DNA from: Arthrobacter sp.
GTDB lineage: Bacteria; Actinomycetota; Actinomycetes; Actinomycetales; Micrococcaceae
Direction of reading: 5' to 3'
DNA length: 7,149 nucleotides
Assembly (NCBI GenBank): GCA_025464925.1
Contig: JAODMS010000165.1
Coordinates: 1 to 7,149, forward strand
Shown piece after piece: positions 1-5,973 of the stretch. The notes beneath the pieces are model-generated. The model saw nothing but the letters and a program-made list of their open reading frames with translations. It searched no databases and had not been told where the DNA came from. Position 1 is the first letter of the stretch. Every line of letters begins with the position of its first letter. The position numbers and the translations under genes are program-made.

Positions 1-27
1 GGCGCCATCCGGATGGGACCGAAGTGA
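1..27 (+). CDS. 3' end of an unidentified upstream gene (partial)
   Basis: Frame 1 reads GAIRMGPK and then TGA at 25-27. Third codon positions here are C,C,C,G,G,A,G, typical of a coding frame in this genome; the frame of the next gene read upstream gives a poorer pattern. The TGA overlaps the GTG start of the following dehydrogenase in a GTGA junction, an arrangement common for translationally coupled genes in one operon. Eight residues are too few to name the product. An acyl-CoA or fatty-acid metabolism gene would fit the neighbour, but that is only a guess. Confidence 0.35.
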   Translation, partial: GAIRMGPK

Positions 28-1253
28 CCCTGACGGTGGGTACTTCTGCGGCCACGCCTGCCGGGCCGGCGGCGGAAACCGACGGCCTGCCCGCCGCGGA
101 TTTCTTCGCCTTCGAATCCATGCTCAGCGCCTGCGAACAGGCGAAGCTGGCCGAACTGCGGGACTTCCTGGCCCGCGAGGTGGCACCTTTTGCCGCGGAG
201 TGGTGGAATCGGGCGGAATTTCCGGCCCAGATCCTGCCCAAGCTGGCTGCCCTGGAGCTCAGCACCCCGGCCCAGCGCGGCTACAGCAACCTGTTCGCAG
301 GGCTTGTCATCGCCGAGATTACCCGGGTGGACACTTCACTGGCGACGTTCTTCCTCGTCCACCACGACCTGTTCGTCGAGTCGCTCTACGGCTTCGGGTC
401 CGAGGAGCAAAAGGCCCGGCTGCTGGCGGACGCGGCGAATCTGCGCACCACGGGGGCGTTCGCCCTGACCGAACCGGATCATGGTTCCGACGTGGCCGGC
501 GGCATGGAAACCACGGCACGCCGGGTCGGTGCCGGCGGGGACAATGATTACTGGGTGCTCAACGGAGCCAAGCGCTGGATCGGCAACGGCACCTTCTGCG
601 ACTACATGCTGGTCTGGGCGCGGGACGAGGCCGACGGCGGCATCCGCGGCTTCATCGTAGATGCGACGCTGCCCGGCGTGAGCCGGAGCAGGATCGAGAA
701 CAAGATCGCCCTGCGCACGGTGCAGAACGCCGATATCGTCTTCACGGATGTGCGGGTGGCCGAGAAGGACCGCTTTGCCGGCATCACCAGCTTTGAAGAC
801 ACGAATGAGCTGCTGCGCGGCTCGCGGATCATGGTGGCCTGGCAGGGGGTCGGGCAGCAGCTCGCGGCGTTCGACGTCGCGCGCCAACACGCCGTCGAAC
901 GCCAGCAGTTCGGACGGCCGCTCGCTAAGTTCCAGCTTGTCCAGCAGCAGCTGGTCACGATGCTGGGCAACGCGGTGGCGAGCATGGGAATGATGGTCCG
1001 GATTGCGCAGCTGCAGGAGCAGGGCGCCGCCGACATGGCCCAGGTGGCCCTCGCGAAGTCCTATGTCAGCGCCCGGATGCGGGAAACCGTGGCGATGGGC
1101 CGTTCCCTGCTGGGCGGCAATGGCATCGTCACCGACTACCGGATGGCCAGGATCTTCTCCGATGCCGAGGCGATCTACACCTATGAGGGCTCGTACGAGA
1201 TCAACACGCTGATCGTGGGCCGCGCCGTGACCGGGGTTTCCGCGATCGTCTAG
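24..1253 (+). CDS. Acyl-CoA dehydrogenase, ACX4 / glutaryl-CoA dehydrogenase-like
   Basis: This is a 409-residue FAD flavoprotein expected to introduce the 2,3-double bond into an acyl-CoA in the cytoplasm. Seen in the sequence: FALTEPDHGSD at about residues 146-156 (flavin/substrate loop of the middle domain), KRWIGNGTF near 183-191, RQQFGRPL at 293-300, LLGGNGI near 362-368, and the catalytic base Glu388 in TYEGS followed by INTLIVGR. From memory, IYTYEG..INTL..GR.VTG, MVAWQ and F.LVH match plant ACX4 (short-chain acyl-CoA oxidase) very closely, with glutaryl-CoA dehydrogenase next. The human GCDH carboxylate-binding residues Arg94, Ser95 and Ser98 align with Ala107, Thr108 and Leu111, so glutaryl-CoA is an unlikely substrate. 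The GTG start is preferred over Met33 because ACX4-like similarity begins near residue 25 (DFFAF). Whether ETF or oxygen takes the electrons cannot be read from the sequence. Confidence 0.93.
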   Translation: MTLTVGTSAATPAGPAAETDGLPAADFFAFESMLSACEQAKLAELRDFLAREVAPFAAEWWNRAEFPAQILPKLAALELSTPAQRGYSNLFAGLVIAEITRVDTSLATFFLVHHDLFVESLYGFGSEEQKARLLADAANLRTTGAFALTEPDHGSDVAGGMETTARRVGAGGDNDYWVLNGAKRWIGNGTFCDYMLVWARDEADGGIRGFIVDATLPGVSRSRIENKIALRTVQNADIVFTDVRVAEKDRFAGITSFEDTNELLRGSRIMVAWQGVGQQLAAFDVARQHAVERQQFGRPLAKFQLVQQQLVTMLGNAVASMGMMVRIAQLQEQGAADMAQVALAKSYVSARMRETVAMGRSLLGGNGIVTDYRMARIFSDAEAIYTYEGSYEINTLIVGRAVTGVSAIV

Positions 1254-2086
1254 AAGAGCCCAGGATCTTTCTCGCCTGCTTCGATCCGGTAATCCAGGCT
1301 GTTGTTCTTTACCGGCATGGGGCAGGTGCCGTACGGGGTGAAGGCGCTGGGGTAGTTGATGGCCCGGTTGAAATCCAGGACCACGGTTCCATCAGGGCGG
1401 GGGCGGGCGGTGGAGACTTTGCGCCACTCGGCAGTCGCATCTTCCGGCGGGGCCGCACCGTTCGTCTCGTCGTGGAACGTGACCGTGAGCGCGCCGAGCT
1501 TCTCCTCCTCGGCCTGCAGATGGAATTCATGGTCCTTCCCCGGCAGCCGGAACACCAGCTCGCCGACGGAACGGTGGATTCCGTCCACCAGCGGGTTGGC
1601 GGTGCCGACCGGAACATCCACGGGCTCGGGATACGGGTGGAACCGGGCCTCAACCACCAGCTCCGGCCGGAACTCGAAGGTGGGCACGCCGTCGAACCCG
1701 GTCAGCACCGGCGACTTCGAATCCCGGGTGCGGATGGCGTACCTGTCCGCCCGCATGGCCAGCTCCACCACCACCTGCCGGCCGTCCTCGCCCCCGTACT
1801 GGACCCACAGAAGCGACTCCTCGTTCGAGAGGGCCGCGCTGACCGTGCCGCCGACTGGCTCACCGGTTCCCACCAGCGAGAGTCCGTCGGCAGCGCCGGC
1901 GGTGAGGAAGGCCCTGGCGCCGTCCGTGGACCACAGCCCCGGAACGAGTTCGACGGCGGCTGGCCGAGCTTCCAGCCACTGGAACGAGGTCAGCGTCAGC
2001 CACCCGTGCTCGTCGGCCAGGGCGCTGTTCCGGGCTTGCCGGAAACGCTGCCAGCGGGCACGTTGGGCGTCGTTGACAGTGTTCAT
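1250..2086 (-). CDS. DUF1684-family protein of unknown function
   Basis: A 278-residue soluble protein with no signal peptide or membrane segment. An N-terminal helix (RARWQRFRQARNSALADEHGWL) precedes the W-rich start of the domain (LTLTSFQWLEA, 29-40). The C-terminal part carries the family hallmark: VVLDFNRAINYPSAFTPYGTCPMP at about 235-258, then NNSLDYRIEAGEK at 261-273. As I recall the family, DFN, TPY.TCP.P and AGEK are its strongest motifs. Two places differ from that pattern: the usual T-Y-G...R-Y segment before DFN is replaced by a charged PPEDATAEWRKV stretch (213-224), and the position often occupied by Cys before AFTPY is Ser247. The ATG at 2086 is chosen because a CGAGG lies 10 nt upstream; a GTG 21 nt further out (2107) has no such site. 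The gene is divergent from ppc and convergent with the dehydrogenase. Its biochemical role is unknown to me. Confidence 0.86.
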   Translation of the reverse strand: MNTVNDAQRARWQRFRQARNSALADEHGWLTLTSFQWLEARPAAVELVPGLWSTDGARAFLTAGAADGLSLVGTGEPVGGTVSAALSNEESLLWVQYGGEDGRQVVVELAMRADRYAIRTRDSKSPVLTGFDGVPTFEFRPELVVEARFHPYPEPVDVPVGTANPLVDGIHRSVGELVFRLPGKDHEFHLQAEEEKLGALTVTFHDETNGAAPPEDATAEWRKVSTARPRPDGTVVLDFNRAINYPSAFTPYGTCPMPVKNNSLDYRIEAGEKDPGLF

Positions 2087-2096
2087 GGGATTTTTG

Positions 2097-2101
2097 CCTC
2101 G
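2097..2101 (-). promoter_or_regulatory. Ribosome binding site that sets the DUF1684 start
   Basis: On the minus strand CGAGG is followed by a 10-nt A-rich spacer (CAAAAATCCC) and then ATG at 2086. The alternative in-frame GTG at 2107 lies upstream of this site and has only GGCCTGGGCCA before it, so the ATG is the better start. The spacer is at the long end of the usual range. Confidence 0.5.
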
Positions 2102-2176
2102 GAGCACTGGCCCAGGCCGACGGCCACCAGCTGGGCTGCGCGGGCGGCTGACGGCGACATGACTTCATGGTACACA

Positions 2177-2188
2177 GACAGGTTTGTC
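2177..2188. repeat. Short palindrome GACA-N4-TGTC in the divergent intergenic region
   Basis: GACAGGTTTGTC is a two-fold symmetric site with 4-bp arms and a 4-bp spacer. It sits about 90 bp upstream of the DUF1684 start and about 145 bp upstream of ppc. A position between divergent genes suits an operator, but arms this short arise by chance often, and I recognise no regulator's consensus. Confidence 0.25.
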
Positions 2189-2226
2189 CAGGAGATCGTA
2201 GACGCCCGGACAGTATCTGAGATGGA

Positions 2227-2256
2227 TTCCCAGGCCGGGCCGGCTGCGAGTAACAT
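2227..2256 (+). promoter_or_regulatory. Candidate sigma-70-type promoter for ppc
   Basis: TTCCCA (2227-2232) and TAACAT (2251-2256) are separated by 18 bp. The -10 matches TATAAT at four of six positions, including the first two bases and the last two; the -35 is weak. A start near 2263 would give ppc a leader of about 70 nt. No better pair was found in the 248-bp region, and no convincing promoter was found for the divergent DUF1684 gene. Confidence 0.25.
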
Positions 2257-2276
2257 CCCATAGGAACACGTAACCC

Positions 2277-2307
2277 GGCTCACAGTATCCAGCGCAGTGT
2301 ACGAGCC
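2277..2307 (+). promoter_or_regulatory. Possible stem-loop in the ppc leader
   Basis: GGCTC-ACA (2277-2284) can pair with TGT (2298-2300) and GAGCC (2303-2307), leaving a 2-nt bulge and a 13-nt loop. It would lie inside the leader RNA, ending 27 nt before the ppc ATG. It does not cover the ribosome binding region and has no recognised riboswitch pattern, so a regulatory role is only a possibility. Confidence 0.22.
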
Positions 2308-2334
2308 ACGTCCAACCCGCGAAAGATAGTTTCC

Positions 2335-5154
2335 ATGGCTGACACTGCAATGCATTCCGACACCGATCTGGCCTCCGAGCTCCGGGCCGACGTCCGCCGG
2401 CTGTCCACCCTCCTGGGCGAATCCCTGGTCCGCCAGCACGGCCCCGAGCTTCTGGACCTGGTGGAGCAGGTGCGCCTGCTGACCAAGGAGTCGAAGGAAG
2501 CTGCCCGGGGCGGCGCCGATGCCACCGGTCCGTGGAGTTCCTACGACGTCGTCGCCCAGGTCCGCGAGCTGCTGGGCTCCCTGCCTCTGGAACAGGCCAC
2601 CGACCTCGTCCGCGCCTTCGCCTTCTACTTCCACCTCGCCAACGCCGCCGAACAGGTCCACCGGGTCCGCGGCCTGCGCACGCGGCAGGAAAAGGACGGC
2701 TGGCTCGCCAAAGCGGTCACGGAGATCGCCGGACAGGCCGGCACCGCCGTGCTGCAGGAGGTCGTCAACGAGCTGGACGTCCGGCCCATCTTCACGGCGC
2801 ACCCCACCGAGGCCTCCCGCCGCTCGGTGCTGGATAAAGTCCGCCGGCTCTCCGATATCCTCGCCGAATCCACCGAGGACGGCACCTCGGCACGCCGCCG
2901 GCAGGACCGCCAGCTCGCCGAAGTGATTGACCAGATGTGGCAGACGGACGAGCTCCGCCAGGTCCGGCCCACCCCGGTGGACGAGGCCCGGAACGCCATC
3001 TACTACCTCAACAGCATCCTCACCGACGCCATGCCGGAGATCCTTTCGGACCTTTCGGAGCTGCTCGAGGAGCACGGAGTCACCCTTCCCGCCGAGAAGG
3101 CCCCCATCCGGTTCGGGTCCTGGATCGGCGGTGACCGGGACGGCAACCCCAACGTCACCGCCGCCGTCACCCGTGAGATTCTGCAGATCCAGAACCAGCA
3201 CGCAGTCCGCATCAGCATCGGCCTGATCGACGGACTCATCTCCATCCTGTCCAACTCGACGGCCCTGGCCCGAGCGGACCAGGAAATCCTGGACTCGATC
3301 GACGTCGACCTCCAGCATCTTCCGGGTCTGGACCACCGGGTCCTGGAGCTGAACGCGCAGGAACCCTACCGGCTCAAACTCACCTGCATCAAGGCCAAGC
3401 TGCTCAACACCGCGCGGCGTGTCGCGGCCGGATCCCCGCACGAGCCGGGCCGGGACTACGCGGCCACGGCGGAGCTGCTCGCCGAACTCGGCGTGCTGGA
3501 ACGGTCCCTGCGGAACAACCGCGGGGCGCTCGCCGCCGACGGCGCCCTCGGCCGCGTCCGCCGAGCCATTGCCTCCTTCGGCCTCCACCTGGCCACCATG
3601 GACATCCGCGAACACGCCGACTACCACCATGACGCCGTCGGGCAGCTCATGGACCGGCTCGGCGGCCCGGGCGTCCGGTACGCGGAGCTCAGCCGCTCTG
3701 AGCGACTGGAGGTGCTGGGATCGGAGCTGGCCTCCCGGCGGCCGCTTTCCGGCCATCCGGTCACGCTCGACGGCGCCGCGGACGGCACGTACGACGTCTT
3801 CCGGGAGATCCGGCGCGCCCTGCGCACCTACGGTCCCGACGTGATCGAGACCTACATCATCTCCATGACCCGCGGCGCGGACGATGTTCTGGCCGCGGCC
3901 GTGCTGGCGCGCGAGGCGGGACTGGTCAGCCTCTTCGGCGACGCGCCCTACGCCAAGATCGGCTTCGCACCGCTGCTGGAGACGGTGGAGGAACTGCGTG
4001 CCTCGGCGGAGATCGTGGACCAGCTGCTTTCCGATTCGTCCTACCGGGAGCTGGTCCGGCTGCGCGGGGATGTGCAGGAAATCATGCTCGGCTACTCGGA
4101 CTCCAACAAGGAGTCCGGTGTGATGACGAGCCAGTGGGAAATCCACAAGACCCAGCGAAAACTGCGGGATGTCGCGGCGAAGCACGGCGTCCGGGTGCGC
4201 CTCTTCCACGGCCGCGGCGGTTCTGTGGGCCGGGGTGGCGGGCCTACCTATGACGCCATCCTGGCCCAGCCCAACGGCGTGCTCGAAGGCGAGATCAAAT
4301 TCACCGAGCAGGGCGAGGTCATTTCGGACAAGTACTCGCTGCCCGAGCTGGCGCGCGAAAACCTGGAGCTGTCGCTCGCGGCGGTTCTGCAGGGATCCGC
4401 GCTGCATCGCACCCCGCGCACCTCGGAAGACCAGCGGGTGAACTATAACCACGTGATGGAGACCATCTCCGACGCCGCATTTGCTCGGTACCGGACGCTG
4501 ATCGACGATCCGGACCTGCCCGCGTACTTTCTGGCATCCACCCCGGTGGAGCAGCTGGGCTCCCTGAACATCGGCTCGCGGCCGTCCAAGCGGCCCGATT
4601 CCGGCGCCGGGCTGGAAGGCCTGCGTGCCATCCCGTGGGTATTCGGCTGGACCCAGTCCCGGCAAATCGTTCCGGGCTGGTTCGGCGTCGGCTCCGGGCT
4701 CAAGGCCGCCCGCGAGGCGGGCCACTCGGCCCAGCTGGCGGAAATGATGGCCGGCTGGCACTTCTTCCGCTCGGTGCTCTCCAACGTGGAAATGACGCTC
4801 GCCAAGACGGACATGGACATCGCCGGCTACTACGTCTCCACCCTGGTCCCGGAGGAGCTGCACCGCCTGTTCCGCACCATCCGCACCGAATATGAGCTCA
4901 CCGTCGCGGAGATCCAGCTCCTCACGGGCGAGGACGTGCTGCTGGATGCCCAGCCGACGCTGAAGCGCTCGCTGGAGATCCGTGACCAGTACCTCGACCC
5001 GATCAGCTACCTGCAGGTGGAGCTGCTGCGCCGGCTGCGGGCCGAGGCCGCCACAGGCAAGGGCATGACGAAGGCCGAGATCGACGAACGCCTGCAGCGT
5101 GCCATGCTGATCACCGTCAACGGAGTCGCGGCAGGCCTGCGCAACACCGGCTAA
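2335..5154 (+). CDS. ppc: Phosphoenolpyruvate carboxylase
   Basis: This 939-residue cytoplasmic enzyme carboxylates PEP with bicarbonate to oxaloacetate, the anaplerotic step feeding the TCA cycle and aspartate-family synthesis. All family motifs are present. TAHPTE contains His156, matching E. coli His138. [12 protein letters not shown] lies near 261-272, and DIREH carries Arg425, matching Arg396. [12 protein letters not shown] contains Lys592 (Lys546), and [14 protein letters not shown] carries His625, Arg627 and Arg633 (His579, Arg581, Arg587). FGWTQSR contains Arg776 (Arg713), and the terminal RNTG is intact. The aspartate-inhibition residues are kept: Lys824 (Lys773), Arg883 (Arg832), Arg633 (Arg587) and Asn937 (Asn881), so feedback inhibition by aspartate is expected. 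E. coli numbering is from memory, but the offsets are consistent. The protein is longer than the E. coli enzyme (883) and near actinobacterial lengths. The ATG at 2335 has only a weak AAAGA eight nt upstream; Met6 is a minor alternative start. Confidence 0.98.
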   Translation: MADTAMHSDTDLASELRADVRRLSTLLGESLVRQHGPELLDLVEQVRLLTKESKEAARGGADATGPWSSYDVVAQVRELLGSLPLEQATDLVRAFAFYFHLANAAEQVHRVRGLRTRQEKDGWLAKAVTEIAGQAGTAVLQEVVNELDVRPIFTAHPTEASRRSVLDKVRRLSDILAESTEDGTSARRRQDRQLAEVIDQMWQTDELRQVRPTPVDEARNAIYYLNSILTDAMPEILSDLSELLEEHGVTLPAEKAPIRFGSWIGGDRDGNPNVTAAVTREILQIQNQHAVRISIGLIDGLISILSNSTALARADQEILDSIDVDLQHLPGLDHRVLELNAQEPYRLKLTCIKAKLLNTARRVAAGSPHEPGRDYAATAELLAELGVLERSLRNNRGALAADGALGRVRRAIASFGLHLATMDIREHADYHHDAVGQLMDRLGGPGVRYAELSRSERLEVLGSELASRRPLSGHPVTLDGAADGTYDVFREIRRALRTYGPDVIETYIISMTRGADDVLAAAVLAREAGLVSLFGDAPYAKIGFAPLLETVEELRASAEIVDQLLSDSSYRELVRLRGDVQEIMLGYSDSNKESGVMTSQWEIHKTQRKLRDVAAKHGVRVRLFHGRGGSVGRGGGPTYDAILAQPNGVLEGEIKFTEQGEVISDKYSLPELARENLELSLAAVLQGSALHRTPRTSEDQRVNYNHVMETISDAAFARYRTLIDDPDLPAYFLASTPVEQLGSLNIGSRPSKRPDSGAGLEGLRAIPWVFGWTQSRQIVPGWFGVGSGLKAAREAGHSAQLAEMMAGWHFFRSVLSNVEMTLAKTDMDIAGYYVSTLVPEELHRLFRTIRTEYELTVAEIQLLTGEDVLLDAQPTLKRSLEIRDQYLDPISYLQVELLRRLRAEAATGKGMTKAEIDERLQRAMLITVNGVAAGLRNTG

Positions 5155-5175
5155 ACCCGTTCCCCGGGCGGTCCC

Positions 5176-5973
5176 TCAGCCGGCGCCGCCGTTCACCGGA
5201 TGGCCCGACGGCGGACGCCGCGCCAGGTCCGGACCGTCGCCGTAATGCACGACGACGGTCCGGCGGTCGTGGCCGGCGTCGGAATAGTTGACGGTCCGCA
5301 CCGGAACCCCGTAGAGGGCTGACAGTGCGGTGTCCGTGAGCAGGTCAGCGGCCGCCCCTGTCTGCGCGCCGCTGCGGCCCAGCAGCACCGCCCGGTCGGC
5401 AAGGTAGAGGGCGTGGTCGGGATGGTGGGTGCTCAGCAGCAGGGCCATGCCGTCCGCCATCAGTTCCCGCAGCAGCGACAGGACGCGCACCTGGTTTTTC
5501 AGATCGAGGCCGGTGGCAGGCTCGTCCAGCACCAGCACGGGACAACCCGCGGCGACGGCCCGGGCGATGAGGACCAGCTGTTGCTCGCCGCCGCTCAGGG
5601 TGGGGAAGCGGCGAGTCCGCAGCCCGGCGACGCCCACCCGCTCCATCGCTTCCAGAGCCGCGGCCCGGTCCGTGGGTCCCGGCGTCCGGAAGATCCCCAC
5701 CTGCCGTGCCCTGCCCATCAGGACCATGTCCAGGGCGCTGTAGCCGAACGCACTGCCGTGGGCCTGCGGAACGTAGCCCACGCCGTCGGCCCGGCGCACG
5801 GTTCCTTCCGTCGGCTCCAGCAGTCCGGCGGCGCAGCGAATCAGTGTGGTCTTGCCGCTGCCGTTGGGTCCCAGCACCGCGGTGGCCGAGCCGGGCGTAA
5901 GCCGGAAGCTGACGTTCCGGAACACCCACTCCTGCCGGGCGTAGCCGAATCCCACCCCGTCCAGCTCAAGCAC
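5176..5973 (-). CDS. ABC importer ATP-binding protein, BtuD/FecE type
   Basis: This 265-residue ATPase powers the adjacent permease from the cytoplasmic face of the membrane. Motifs in order: a likely A-loop Tyr11, Walker A GPNGSGKT (35-42), Q-loop Gln70 in YVPQ, signature LSGGEQQ (126-132), Walker B VLVLDEP (146-152, with Asp150 and Glu151), D-loop GLD (155-157) and H-loop His183. All catalytic residues are present, so it should be active. The core ends near LYGVPVRTV (220-228); the last ~37 residues, rich in Asp, Arg, Pro and Gly, look like a variable tail. The GTG start lies 9 nt after AAAGGA and overlaps the permease's TGA by 8 nt, implying coupled translation. It is the last gene of the operon. 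The family includes siderophore, haem, cobalamin and molybdate/tungstate importers; the substrate cannot be decided from the ATPase. Confidence 0.95.
   Translation of the reverse strand: MLELDGVGFGYARQEWVFRNVSFRLTPGSATAVLGPNGSGKTTLIRCAAGLLEPTEGTVRRADGVGYVPQAHGSAFGYSALDMVLMGRARQVGIFRTPGPTDRAAALEAMERVGVAGLRTRRFPTLSGGEQQLVLIARAVAAGCPVLVLDEPATGLDLKNQVRVLSLLRELMADGMALLLSTHHPDHALYLADRAVLLGRSGAQTGAAADLLTDTALSALYGVPVRTVNYSDAGHDRRTVVVHYGDGPDLARRPPSGHPVNGGAG
5181..5220. terminator. GC-rich hairpin between ppc and the ABC operon, possible terminator
   Basis: CGGCG-CCGCCGT (5181-5192) pairs with ACGGCGG-(A)-CGCCG (5208-5220). This gives a 12-bp stem with one bulged A and a 15-nt loop, starting 27 nt after the ppc stop. 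No T-run follows on either strand, so it is not a classical intrinsic terminator. U-tract-less hairpins have been proposed to terminate transcription in actinobacteria. It lies inside the last codons of the ATPase gene, so for the ABC transcript it would act before the stop codon. The stem is certain; its role is not. Confidence 0.3.

Noticed and set aside
336..1036. Minus-strand frames (336-890 and 602-1036) inside the acyl-CoA dehydrogenase gene
   Set aside because: They are antisense to a complete, motif-bearing gene and have low-complexity composition.
1254..1300. Search for a terminator at the dehydrogenase/DUF1684 junction
   Set aside because: No inverted repeat followed by a T-run is visible on either strand around the shared CTAG.
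2087..2107. GTG start at 2107 for the DUF1684 gene, adding seven residues
   Set aside because: It lies upstream of the likely ribosome binding site at 2097-2101, and the added residues (MLRGKNP) are encoded by that site and its spacer.
1356..2263. Two long plus-strand frames (1356-2162 and 1472-2263) opposite the DUF1684 gene
   Set aside because: Their translations are low-complexity Ser/Pro/Arg- or Gly/His/Arg-rich, as expected for GC-rich shadow frames. The minus strand carries the DUF1684 hallmark.
2083..4863. 926-residue open frame antisense to ppc
   Set aside because: It uses the same triplets as ppc on the opposite strand and stays open only because ppc lacks TTA, CTA and TCA codons. 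The translation shows no recognisable domain, while ppc has every family motif.
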